From positions 1 to 12,919 of the forward strand of contig CALGAS010000311.1 of assembly GCA_937959175.1 (NCBI GenBank): a stretch of 12,919 nucleotides of DNA, in the 5' to 3' direction. A program made the translations under genes and the position numbers. Of this stretch, positions 5,172 to 12,885 are shown one piece after another. The DNA is from an uncultured bacterium. GTDB lineage: Bacteria; Planctomycetota; Planctomycetia; Pirellulales; UBA1268. The notes below the pieces were generated by a model. That model worked only from the letters and a program-made list of their open reading frames with translations, was not told where the DNA came from and ran no database searches. Positions within the stretch are counted from its first letter, which is position 1. Every line of letters begins with the position of its first letter.

Positions 5172-6182
5172 TCACTGATCGCTGCCAAACCGCTTTCGCA
5201 GGTCGGCGATCACCCGCCGCATGTCGGCCGGAAGCGGGCTCTCAAAGACCAGCTGGTCGCCGCTTTCAGGGTGCACGAAGCCGAGTTCGGCCGCATGGAG
5301 CATCACCCGCGGCGCCCGCGACTCGTCCCGCCGCGTTCGCCGCCCGGCCGCCGCGTAGACCCGCTCCCCGCAGATCGGATGCCCCAGCTCGGCCAGGTGG
5401 ATGCGGATCTGATGGGTGCGGCCGGTCTCGAGGCGACACTCCACCAGCGTGGAGGCATCGCCGAAATGCTCAACCGGCGCGACGTGTGTGACGGCCAGCT
5501 TGCCGCTGCCGTCGTCGCTCGATCCCCGCCGACCGTCACCGCGATCGCGAACGAGCTGCGTCCGGATCGTGCCGGCCGCCACCCGCCCCACAGCCACCGC
5601 CAGATAGCGTCGCTGCGTGGTGTGTAATCGAAACTGCTCGGCCAGAATCCGTCCGGCCGGCACCGTCCGGGCGAAGACCAAGAGGCCGCTGGTCTCTCGG
5701 TCGATGCGATGCACGGCTCGCACCGGCTGCGGTCGCCGCCGCCCGCCGCTGCCCCGCCCGCCGCCGCGGCCGGCCCGACCGGCGAGCTCCCGAGCGATCG
5801 CCTCGGGCACGAGCTCCTCGAGCGTCGGCTGGAGCTGCCGGCGGCGGGCGGGCCAGCCTCGCTCCTCGTGGTGCCGGGTAGTGGTTACGCCCGGCGGCTT
5901 GTCGACCACCACGACCGCCCGGTCGAGATGGACGATCCGGACATCGTCCGCCGCGGGCGGCCGCGGCGCGGCATCCTTGAGCACCTTGACAACCTCGCCC
6001 GTTTGCAGCCGGCGGCCGGCGTCGGTGCAGACGTTGCCGTGAATCAAGACCCGCCGGCCGCGAATCAACTTCTGCACCTGCGACCAGCTCGTGGCGTCGA
6101 TCCGGCCGCGAAGAAAGGCCGCCAGGGTCTGGCCGCGATCGGCGGCGGCGACGTGGTGGACGGTGCCGGGGTGGGGCTTCAT
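5172..6182 (-). CDS. RluA/RluD-family pseudouridine synthase
   Basis: 336 aa, usual length for the family. The N-terminal S4 RNA-binding domain spans about residues 15-68 (TLAAFLRGRI ... RRVLIHGN ... GEVVKVL). The catalytic domain begins at about residue 82 with VHLDRAVVVVDKPPGV. The hallmark is H158-R159-I160-D161 followed by RETSGLLVFA; D161 is the catalytic aspartate that isomerises uridine to pseudouridine in RNA. The RNA-binding motif ETGRTHQIRIHLAELGHPI (252-270) and the end GFVHPESGDQLVFESPLP are also typical. The substrate (23S rRNA versus tRNA or other) cannot be told from the sequence, so no symbol is given. A Gly/Arg-rich insertion (about residues 135-152) lies just before the catalytic motif. 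The ATG at 6182 lacks a clear ribosome-binding site. The gene is divergent from purA and converges on the DUF1559 operon. Confidence 0.93.
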   Translation of the reverse strand: MKPHPGTVHHVAAADRGQTLAAFLRGRIDATSWSQVQKLIRGRRVLIHGNVCTDAGRRLQTGEVVKVLKDAAPRPPAADDVRIVHLDRAVVVVDKPPGVTTTRHHEERGWPARRRQLQPTLEELVPEAIARELAGRAGRGGGRGSGGRRRPQPVRAVHRIDRETSGLLVFARTVPAGRILAEQFRLHTTQRRYLAVAVGRVAAGTIRTQLVRDRGDGRRGSSDDGSGKLAVTHVAPVEHFGDASTLVECRLETGRTHQIRIHLAELGHPICGERVYAAAGRRTRRDESRAPRVMLHAAELGFVHPESGDQLVFESPLPADMRRVIADLRKRFGSDQ

Positions 6183-6192
6183 GTGGGTCTGC

Positions 6193-6220
6193 TTGACCGG
6201 TTTTCCCCCGGTTTTACACT
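6193..6220 (+). promoter_or_regulatory. Sigma-70-type promoter of the purA operon
   Basis: TTGACC (6193-6198) and TACACT (6215-6220) are separated by 16 nt and match consensus at 5 of 6 and 4 of 6 positions. Initiation would be near 6227, giving a leader of about 58 nt. The spacer region contains the direct repeat CCGGTTTT at 6197-6204 and 6208-6215, 11 bp apart (one helical turn), overlapping both promoter elements. This could be an operator. Confidence 0.55.
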
Positions 6221-6284
6221 TTCGGTGAAGGTCGCGGGCGACGAGACTCCCCCCTTCCAGCCTCGTTCAGGAGAATCTCCCGCC

Positions 6285-7634
6285 GTGCCCGGCACCTGTG
6301 TCATCGGACTGCAATGGGGTGACGAGGCCAAGGGAAAACTCGTCGACATCCTCACCGGCGAGCACGACATCGTCGTCCGCTACGCCGGCGGAGCCAATGC
6401 CGGTCACACGGTTGTGTCGGCCGGCGAGACCTGGAAGCTTTCCCTGATTCCCAGCGGAATCCTCCGCGACGGCGTGCAGTGCGTGGTCACCGGCGGGGTG
6501 GTGCTCGACCCGGCCAGCGCCATCGCCGAGCTCGACATGCTCGAGTCTCGCGGCATCACGGTGGCCGGAAAGCTGCGGCTCAGCGACCGGGCCCATGTCG
6601 TCTTCCCCTGGCACCTCGCCGAGGATCGTCACCTCGATGCCAGCCTCTCCGGGGGCGGTGCGATCGGCACCACCGGCCGGGGCATCGGCCCCTGCTACCG
6701 CGACAAGGTCGGCCGGGCCCTGGCAATCCGTCTGGGCGACCTCTACCAGGCCGACCTCCGGGAGCGGATCGAGCATGTCGCCGCCTTCAAGAACCGGCTG
6801 CTCGCCTCCTGGCAGCGGCCCGGCGACGACACGCTGACGCCGCTGGATCCCGTGGAGATCCACCGCCAATACCTCGGCTACGCCGAGCGGCTCCGACCCT
6901 TCGTCTCCGACACGACCGCCTATCTGCTCGACTCGGTCGAAGACGGCCGCCGGCTGCTCTTCGAGGGCGCCCAGGGGGCTTTGCTCGACATCGACCACGG
7001 CACCTTTCCCTATGTCACCAGCAGCAACTCCTCGGGCCTCGGCGTGGCCGCCGGCTCGGGTGTTCCCGGCCGCTGGATCGAGCGGGTGATCGGGGTGGTC
7101 AAAGCCTATTCGACGCGGGTCGGCGGCGGCCCCTTGCCAACGGAGCAGGACAATCCAGTAGGGCTGCATCTCCGCGAGCGGGGCAACGAGTATGGCACGG
7201 TGACGAGGCGGCCGCGGCGGTGCGGCTGGTTTGACGCGGTCGCCGCCCGCTACACCGCCCGGCTCTCGGGTGTCGACGAACTGGCGGTGATGCTGCTCGA
7301 CGTGCTCGGCGGTCTCGACGAGATCAAGATCTGCTCCGCCTACGAGATCGACGGCCGGCAGGTGACGCAGTTCCCGAGCCAGCTGGCCGACCTCGAGCGG
7401 GCGGTGCCGATCTACGAGACCCTGCCCGGCTGGGAAGACGACCTCACCGGCGTTCGCAGCGATTCCGACCTCCCGGCGGCGGCCCGCCGCTATCTCGATG
7501 CGATCGGCGAGATGCTGGGCCGCCCGGTGTCGATCGTCTCGGTCGGTCCCGACCGGGCCCAGACCATCTTCTGTGACCGCTCCGGACAACCGCCATGGCA
7601 AGCATCTCATCCGAGCACGGCGGCGGGAGCGTGA
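6285..7634 (+). CDS. purA: Adenylosuccinate synthetase (PurA)
   Basis: 449 aa. It catalyses GTP-dependent ligation of IMP and aspartate to adenylosuccinate, the first committed step to AMP, in the cytoplasm. The start is the GTG at 6285: AGGAGA (6269-6274) lies 10 nt upstream, and this start places the catalytic pair at D13 (WGDEAKGK) and H41 (NAGHTVV), the same numbers as in the E. coli enzyme. Other motifs: TTGRGIGPCYRDKVGR (129-144), FEGAQGALLDIDHGTFPYVT (227-246), KAYSTRVGGGPLPTE (273-287), RRPRRCGWFD (308-317), GWEDDLTGVR (382-391) and SVGPDRAQTI (419-428). Departures from consensus: GDEAKGK where most enzymes have GDEGKGK, and TRRPRR where TGRPRR is usual. An 18-residue tail after the last motif reaches the start of uppS. 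The frame stays open upstream to 5709, but that part is antisense to the pseudouridine synthase gene. Confidence 0.96.
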   Translation: MPGTCVIGLQWGDEAKGKLVDILTGEHDIVVRYAGGANAGHTVVSAGETWKLSLIPSGILRDGVQCVVTGGVVLDPASAIAELDMLESRGITVAGKLRLSDRAHVVFPWHLAEDRHLDASLSGGGAIGTTGRGIGPCYRDKVGRALAIRLGDLYQADLRERIEHVAAFKNRLLASWQRPGDDTLTPLDPVEIHRQYLGYAERLRPFVSDTTAYLLDSVEDGRRLLFEGAQGALLDIDHGTFPYVTSSNSSGLGVAAGSGVPGRWIERVIGVVKAYSTRVGGGPLPTEQDNPVGLHLRERGNEYGTVTRRPRRCGWFDAVAARYTARLSGVDELAVMLLDVLGGLDEIKICSAYEIDGRQVTQFPSQLADLERAVPIYETLPGWEDDLTGVRSDSDLPAAARRYLDAIGEMLGRPVSIVSVGPDRAQTIFCDRSGQPPWQASHPSTAAGA

Positions 7635-8422
7635 CGAGTCCCGCCGCCCCGACCGATCCGCCGACCGGAGAGCCGCCAGAGCCCTCCGGGCAGGGATCGA
7701 CCGAGGCCCGCCCGGCGGCGCTGCCTCGTCATGTGGCCATCATCATGGACGGCAACGGCCGGTGGGCCCAGCAGCGGGGGCTGCCCCGGATCGAGGGCCA
7801 CCGGCAGGGCGTGACGAGCGTCCGCCGGATCACGGAGCACGCCGCCCGCCTGGGGATCGACCAGCTCACCCTCTACTGCCTGTCGAGCGAAAACTGGCGG
7901 CGTCCGGCCAGCGAACTCGCCTTCCTGATGGAACTGCTCGGCCACTACATGGTCGAGGAGCGGGACCTGCTGATGCGGCAACGCATCCGCCTCTCCATGA
8001 TCGGCAGCCGCGAGGGGCTGCCCCCCGAGACGCTCACCGACCTCGACGAAACGGTCGCCCTCTGCAGCGGCAACGAGGGAATGCGGCTCTGCCTGGCGAT
8101 CAACTACGGCTCCCGCGGTGAGATCGCGGCGGCCGCCCGACGCCTCGCCCGGGAAGTGGCCGCCGGCCGGCTGACGCCCGATGCGATCGACGAGGACGTC
8201 GTGGCCGAACATCTCGAGACGGCCGGCATGCCCGATCCCGATCTGCTGATCCGCACCGCCGGCGAGATGCGGCTGAGCAACTTCTTGCTGTGGCAGATCA
8301 GCTACGCCGAGCTCTGGGTGACGCCGGTTGCCTGGCCCGACTTCGCCGAGTTCCATTTCGACGAGGCGCTGGCGGACTTTGCCGGTCGGGATCGCCGCTT
8401 CGGAGGGATCGGGCCAGCGTGA
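7631..8422 (+). CDS. uppS: Undecaprenyl diphosphate synthase (UppS)
   Basis: 263 aa from GTG 7631. It condenses isopentenyl diphosphate onto farnesyl diphosphate to build the C55 carrier lipid for cell-wall and surface polysaccharide synthesis. cis-Prenyltransferase motifs: HVAIIMDGNGRWA with catalytic D40, GHRQG (56-60), YCLSSENWRRP (82-92) and RTAGEMRLSNFLLWQ (208-222) with the diphosphate-binding arginines. Start choice: GTG 7631 overlaps the purA TGA as GTGA, the same arrangement as at the uppS/cdsA junction. An in-frame ATG at 7595 would add 12 residues and overlap purA by 40 nt; neither start has a well-spaced ribosome-binding site. The N-terminal 33 residues are Pro/Ser-rich and probably disordered. 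Pairing with cdsA is the classic bacterial order. Confidence 0.95.
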   Translation: MTSPAAPTDPPTGEPPEPSGQGSTEARPAALPRHVAIIMDGNGRWAQQRGLPRIEGHRQGVTSVRRITEHAARLGIDQLTLYCLSSENWRRPASELAFLMELLGHYMVEERDLLMRQRIRLSMIGSREGLPPETLTDLDETVALCSGNEGMRLCLAINYGSRGEIAAAARRLAREVAAGRLTPDAIDEDVVAEHLETAGMPDPDLLIRTAGEMRLSNFLLWQISYAELWVTPVAWPDFAEFHFDEALADFAGRDRRFGGIGPA

Positions 8423-9387
8423 CCGCCGAGCCGCCGCCACCGCCGCCGCATTCCGGCTCCCTGCTATCGCGTGCCCTTGTCACGGTGATCGCGGTCAGTC
8501 TCTTCGCAGCCCTCTGCTGGGCAGACGCCACCCGCCTGCTGGGAGCTCCGGCCGCCTGGTGGCTCACTCCGGTCGCCGTCCTGCTGGCCTGGGGAGCCGC
8601 CGCGGAAGCCGTGGCGATGGCGGCGAATCGGGGGCTCGCTCCCCGGGGCATGGTTGTGCCGGCGGCCGCCGCCGCGGTGCCCCTGGCAACGGTCGCGGCC
8701 ACCGCGGCCCCGGCAACCGCCGGCAGCGGCCCGGCCGCCGTGATCGGCTGGGCGGCGATCGCCGCCACCGTCGGATTGGCGACGATCTTCATCGCCGAAA
8801 TCGCCGCCTACCAGCGAGGAGCAGGCGGCCTGGCCCGGGTCGCCGGCGGCTCGCTTGCCTTGGCCGCGATCGGGATGCCCCTGGCGTTCACGGTGGCGCT
8901 GCGGCTGCTCGGCAGCTCGCTGACCGTCGCCGACGCCCCCGCCGAAAGCTCCGCCGCGTCCTGGCTCGCTCCGCTGGTGCCGCTGGTCAGCATGGTGGCG
9001 GTGGTCAAGGGGGGCGACATCGCCGCCTATCTCGTCGGCTCGCTTGCCGGCCGTCACCGGATGGCGCCGCTGGTGAGTCCGGGCAAGACCTGGGAGGGGG
9101 CCGTCGCCTCGCTCGCAGCGTCGCTTGCCGTCGCCTGGCTGCTGCTCGAGGCGAGTGGCCTCACGGCGGCCCGGCCCTGGGGCGGCTGGCCCGTCTTCGG
9201 GCTGGTGGTCGGCGGGGCAGGGATGCTCGGCGATCTCGCGGAGTCGCTGGTCAAACGCGAGCTGGCGACCAAAGACTCAGGCCAATTCCTCGGAGGGCTT
9301 GGCGGCTTTCTCGACCTCCTCGACGCGGCCCTCTTCGCTGCCCCGATCGCCTGGCTGCTCTGGATGCTGGGCCTGCCGGCCGCCTGA
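8419..9387 (+). CDS. cdsA: Phosphatidate cytidylyltransferase (CdsA)
   Basis: 322 aa from GTG 8419, which overlaps the uppS stop as GTGA and has GGAGG 12 nt upstream. The integral membrane enzyme makes CDP-diacylglycerol from CTP and phosphatidate, feeding all phospholipid synthesis. Multiple hydrophobic segments are spread over the protein (for example residues 18-35, 48-66, 78-96, 108-130, 145-165, 181-196, 229-244). The signature lies at 271-302: G-D-L-A-E-S276-x2-K279-R280-x4-K285-D286-S followed by a Gly-rich loop and F-L-D299-x2-D302. The region KGGDIAAYLVG with D200 and PGKTWEG (221-227) is also characteristic. The loop that normally reads P-G-H-G-G is G-G-L-G-G here, lacking the histidine. 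The N terminus has a proline run. dxr, which often follows cdsA in other bacteria, is absent. Confidence 0.93.
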   Translation: MTAEPPPPPPHSGSLLSRALVTVIAVSLFAALCWADATRLLGAPAAWWLTPVAVLLAWGAAAEAVAMAANRGLAPRGMVVPAAAAAVPLATVAATAAPATAGSGPAAVIGWAAIAATVGLATIFIAEIAAYQRGAGGLARVAGGSLALAAIGMPLAFTVALRLLGSSLTVADAPAESSAASWLAPLVPLVSMVAVVKGGDIAAYLVGSLAGRHRMAPLVSPGKTWEGAVASLAASLAVAWLLLEASGLTAARPWGGWPVFGLVVGGAGMLGDLAESLVKRELATKDSGQFLGGLGGFLDLLDAALFAAPIAWLLWMLGLPAA

Positions 9388-9394
9388 GAGCGGC

Positions 9395-9456
9395 CTTCCG
9401 CAGCCTGCAGCCCCCGAATCTGCCCGGCGGGAACTCTTGGGGTATAGTTGCGGAAG
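9395..9456 (+). promoter_or_regulatory. Candidate phoH promoter region with flanking inverted repeat
   Basis: TATAGT (9443-9448) matches the -10 consensus at 5 of 6 positions and would give a leader of about 58 nt to the phoH ATG. No good -35 is seen. CTTCCGCA (9395-9402) is the perfect reverse complement of TGCGGAAG (9449-9456), which directly follows the -10 hexamer, so the two arms bracket the promoter. This may be chance or a spaced operator. Confidence 0.3.
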
Positions 9457-9513
9457 CGGCGCCAGTCATTTTTCCTCTGAGACCGCCGGCCACACCAGCC
9501 GCCGCGGGTTTCG

Positions 9514-10443
9514 ATGTCTCGCTCCACGATCGCGGTCGTCGACACCAAGCGTCTCGCCGCCATCTTCGGCCCGCGGGACTGCCATCTCCGCCGGATTCGC
9601 GAGGCGCTCGGCGTGGGCATCGCGGCCCGTGATGACTCGATCCACATCGAGGGGGATGAGCAGGCCGTCCTCCAGGCGACGGAGGTCTTCGAGGAGCTCG
9701 ACCGCATCGCCCGGGAACGCGGGGGTGTCGAGGCGGACGAGGTCGCCCGGCTCCTCAAGATCGCCACCGGCGAGGAGTTCGCCCCGCGGACCGAGCCGAT
9801 CGAGGTCCACCGGCCGGGCGGCCAGCTCCTGCCTCGCTCGGCCGGCCAGGCGGCCTACGTCGACGCGATCCGCGAGAACGACATCGTCCTCTGCGCCGGC
9901 CCGGCCGGCAGCGGCAAGACCTTCCTCGCCGTCGCCATGGCGGTCTCGTCGCTGCGGGCGGAGCAGGTCAAGAAGATCGTGCTTGTCCGCCCGGCGGTCG
10001 AGGCGGGCGAGAGCCTCGGCTACCTGCCGGGCGACCTGCAGGCCAAGATCAACCCCTATCTGCGGCCGCTGATGGACGCGCTCCGCGAGATGATGGACTA
10101 TGAGCAGCTCAAGCGGCTCACCGACCAGGACGTGGTGGAGATGATCCCGCTGGCCTACATGCGGGGGCGGACGCTCAACCACGCCTTCATCATCCTCGAC
10201 GAGGCCCAGAACACGACGGTCGCCCAGATGAAGATGTTCCTCACGCGGCTCGGGTTCGGCTCGAAGATGGTGATTTCGGGAGACACCACCCAGATCGACC
10301 TGCCACCCGACCGCCGCAGTGGCCTGCTCGACGCGATGGACCGGCTCCACGACGTGCCCGGCTGCGGGCGGGTCGCCCTGGGCGGCGCGGATATCGTCCG
10401 CCATGCGCTCGTGCAGCGGATTGTGGAGGCCTACGACCGGTAA
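9514..10443 (+). CDS. phoH: PhoH-like ATPase
   Basis: 309 aa, normal for the PhoH/YbeZ family. Residues 1-60 form a small KH-like N-terminal region (FGPRDCHLRRIREALGVGI). The P-loop ATPase domain has Walker A G129-PAGSGK-T136, a Walker B strand IILDEAQN (226-233) and SGDTTQIDLP (255-264). The end DIVRHALV..IVEAY is the family signature. The family is implicated in RNA metabolism and ribosome maturation together with YbeY; helicase or nuclease-associated activity has been proposed. It lies 5 nt upstream of the PgpH-like gene, hence co-transcribed. A 126-nt gap separates it from cdsA, so it may have its own promoter. No ribosome-binding site is evident before the ATG. Confidence 0.95.
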   Translation: MSRSTIAVVDTKRLAAIFGPRDCHLRRIREALGVGIAARDDSIHIEGDEQAVLQATEVFEELDRIARERGGVEADEVARLLKIATGEEFAPRTEPIEVHRPGGQLLPRSAGQAAYVDAIRENDIVLCAGPAGSGKTFLAVAMAVSSLRAEQVKKIVLVRPAVEAGESLGYLPGDLQAKINPYLRPLMDALREMMDYEQLKRLTDQDVVEMIPLAYMRGRTLNHAFIILDEAQNTTVAQMKMFLTRLGFGSKMVISGDTTQIDLPPDRRSGLLDAMDRLHDVPGCGRVALGGADIVRHALVQRIVEAYDR

Positions 10444-10448
10444 CCCAC

Positions 10449-12836
10449 ATGCCCCGACTCCCCACTAGCCGCCGTCGCCCCCGCCGTCCCGGCACGGTCG
10501 AGATTCCGCATGGGTTCTGGCAGTTGCTGGCCAGCCAGGCAGCTCGCCCCGAGGTGCTGATGCGGCTGGGCATCTGCCTAGCCGCCGCCCTCCTCCTGCT
10601 GATCGTTCTCCAGGGCTGGGCCGAGCCGTTCGGTTTCCGCGTCGGCTCGGTGCCCGTCCACGGCGTGGTCTCGCGGGTTCCCTTCGAGAAGCCCGATCCG
10701 GAGGCCACACGGGTGGCCCGCGACCGGGCGGCGGCAAAGGTGCGGGTTGTCTACGCCCAAGACAAGGCCCCGATCGTCCAGCTCCGCGACGGCCTCAAGA
10801 ATCGCGCGGCCGAGATCACGGCGGCCGAATCCCTGGGCACCGTGCCGCGGGAGGCCTGGCTGGAGTTCGCCCCGGAGGCGGCCGGGATCCTCGACCATGT
10901 GCCCCCGCCGGCAGCCGTGCCGGTCGCTCCCGAGCCGCCCGACCTGCAAGCCGTCGGCACGCCGCCGCCGAAGGCCGGCAAGCCGCCCGAAGCAGTTCCG
11001 GAATTGCCGCCGGAAATCGCCCGCCAGGTGAAGGCGGCCCAGGAGGAGTTTCAGCGGTTCCGCGGCCGGATCGACACCAAGGAGAAGCTGCTCCTGTTTG
11101 AGAAGGGGATCGACCTGGCCTTCCAGGAACTCGAGGCGACCGGTGTGCTCGAGAAGATCCAGCACACGTTCGACGAGGGCAGCCAGAACGAGATCGACGT
11201 CCATCCGCTGGGCAACCCGGCCGAGACGGTTCGGGTGCAGGTCCCGCAGGTCCTGCTCGTCGAGGCTAAGGCCCGCCTCCGGACGCGGCTCAACGAGGAA
11301 CTCGGCGAGGGCCCGTTCGTCGATCGGATCTTCGCCTGGATCGAGCCCCGCCTCTCCGGCACCCTCGAGATCGACCGCGAGGGCACCTCCCTGGCCAAGC
11401 AGGAGGCGGTCGAGCGGACGCCGCCCCAGTTTGTCGCCTACCAGAAGGGCGGGCTGCTGGCCGAGGCGAGCCAGCCGATCACGCCCGAGTCGCTCCAGCT
11501 TCTCCGCCGGGAGCATGATGAGTTTCTCACGCTGCAGGCCCCCGGGCAGCGGCTCGCCAGGGCCCTGGCCATGCTCGGCCTGTTCGCGGCGCTGTTCGCC
11601 CTCTCGGGCTTCTACATTCATCTCAACCACGCCGGCCTGCTCCGTGAGCTACGGCACGTTCTCACGCTCGTCGGGCTGTCGCTGGCCACCGTCGTGCTCT
11701 GCATGCTGACTGCGGCTGACTCTTGGCAGGCCCAGGTGGTGCCATTACTCCTGTTCGCGATGACGATCGCCATCGCTTACGACGAAGACCTCGCCCTCCT
11801 GCTCGCCGCTGAGGTGGCGCTGGTGGTGGTCCTCGGCCTGGGCCGCGGCCTGCCGGAGTATGTCACGCTCACCGCCGCTGCCGCGGCGATGGTGTTCTGG
11901 ATGGGTCGGATCCGCAGCCGCAGCAAGCTGATCTACGTCGGCATCTGGGCGGCGGTGGTGGCGGCCTTCACGCAGGTCGGGGCCAACCTCCTCCATGAGC
12001 GGCCCTTCGACCTGCAGATGCTCTACGAGGCGGGCCGCACCGGGCTCTGGACCCTCCTGGCCGGCTTCCTGATGACCGGCCTGCTGCCCTTCGTGGAGCG
12101 GTCGTTCGGGGTGCTCACCGACCTCAGCCTCCTCGAGGTGGGCGACGTGGCCCACCCGCTTCTCCAGGAGCTCGTCCGCCGCGCCCCCGGCACCTACAAC
12201 CACTCGATCAACGTCGCCAGCCTGGCCGAGGCGGCGGCCGAGTCGATCGGCGGTCGCGGCCTGCTCGTCCGCGTCGGCGCCTACTTCCACGACATCGGCA
12301 AGATGCTCAAGCCGGCCTACTTCGTGGAGAACCAGGGGCAGGAGAACCGCCACGAGTCGCTCGTGCCGGCGATGAGCACCCTGATCATCGTGGCCCATGT
12401 CAAGGAAGGGGTGGAGCTCGCCCGCCAATACAATCTCCCCCAGCCGATCATCGACCTGATCGCCGAGCATCACGGCACCACGCTCGTGGAATACTTCTAC
12501 AACCGGGCCGCCAAGCGTTCCCAGGACGATCCCAACGGCGACGGCCCCGACGAGCAGACCTACCGCTACCCCGGCCCCAAGCCGAGTACCCGCGAATCGG
12601 CGGTGATGATGCTGGCCGACGCCGCCGAGAGCGCTAGCCGCACCCTCTCCGAGCCCACCCCCGCCCGGATCGCCAGCCTCGTCAACGAACTGGCCCAGAA
12701 GCGGCTCAACGACGGCCAGTTCGACGAGTGCGGCCTGACGCTCGAAGAGCTCAAGACGGTCGAGAAGAGCCTCGTCAAGAGCCTGACCGCCGTCTACCAC
12801 GGCCGCGTCAAGTATCCCGACCAGCGCACCGCCTGA
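10449..12836 (+). CDS. pgpH: 7TM-HD-domain phosphodiesterase, PgpH/YqfF family (c-di-AMP hydrolase)
   Basis: 795 aa. Architecture: cytoplasmic basic N terminus, one membrane helix (about 38-55), a large extracytoplasmic domain (about 58-367), seven membrane helices (about 369-550) and a C-terminal cytoplasmic HD domain (about 565-790). HD metal and catalytic residues: H585 (YNHS), H614-D615 (FHDIGK), H650 (VAHVKEG), H674-H675 (EHHGTT) and D724 (MLADAAES). FVENQ (625-629) is typical of this subgroup. Characterised members hydrolyse the second messenger c-di-AMP, so the organism is expected to make it; no synthase is in this window. The extracytoplasmic domain has a Pro/Ala-rich stretch at about 151-188, likely a linker. 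The order phoH-pgpH matches phoH-yqfF in Firmicutes, where ybeY follows; ybeY is not seen before the window ends. Confidence 0.93.
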   Translation: MPRLPTSRRRPRRPGTVEIPHGFWQLLASQAARPEVLMRLGICLAAALLLLIVLQGWAEPFGFRVGSVPVHGVVSRVPFEKPDPEATRVARDRAAAKVRVVYAQDKAPIVQLRDGLKNRAAEITAAESLGTVPREAWLEFAPEAAGILDHVPPPAAVPVAPEPPDLQAVGTPPPKAGKPPEAVPELPPEIARQVKAAQEEFQRFRGRIDTKEKLLLFEKGIDLAFQELEATGVLEKIQHTFDEGSQNEIDVHPLGNPAETVRVQVPQVLLVEAKARLRTRLNEELGEGPFVDRIFAWIEPRLSGTLEIDREGTSLAKQEAVERTPPQFVAYQKGGLLAEASQPITPESLQLLRREHDEFLTLQAPGQRLARALAMLGLFAALFALSGFYIHLNHAGLLRELRHVLTLVGLSLATVVLCMLTAADSWQAQVVPLLLFAMTIAIAYDEDLALLLAAEVALVVVLGLGRGLPEYVTLTAAAAAMVFWMGRIRSRSKLIYVGIWAAVVAAFTQVGANLLHERPFDLQMLYEAGRTGLWTLLAGFLMTGLLPFVERSFGVLTDLSLLEVGDVAHPLLQELVRRAPGTYNHSINVASLAEAAAESIGGRGLLVRVGAYFHDIGKMLKPAYFVENQGQENRHESLVPAMSTLIIVAHVKEGVELARQYNLPQPIIDLIAEHHGTTLVEYFYNRAAKRSQDDPNGDGPDEQTYRYPGPKPSTRESAVMMLADAAESASRTLSEPTPARIASLVNELAQKRLNDGQFDECGLTLEELKTVEKSLVKSLTAVYHGRVKYPDQRTA

Positions 12837-12885
12837 CCGCCGGCTCGGGGCGGGCCCGCATTCCGCGCGTTATCGAGTTGGAAAA

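Noticed and set aside
5709..6284. 192-codon upstream extension of purA
   Set aside because: It is antisense to the pseudouridine synthase. The GTG at 6285 has a ribosome-binding site and a promoter upstream, and gives E. coli-like residue numbering.
6267..7610. A 447-codon minus-strand ORF opposite purA
   Set aside because: It is a shadow frame. The purA strand carries every family motif, and the antisense product (rich in D, A, G, V, H) matches nothing recognisable.
8328..9632. A 434-codon plus-strand ORF overlapping cdsA in another frame
   Set aside because: It has an Arg/Pro/Gly-rich product without hydrophobic segments. The cdsA frame has the cytidylyltransferase signature and GTGA coupling to uppS.
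9466..10404. A 312-codon minus-strand ORF opposite phoH, and similar long ORFs opposite pgpH (10578-11630, 11745-12800)
   Set aside because: These are antisense shadows caused by high third-position GC. The sense strands encode intact PhoH and PgpH motifs.
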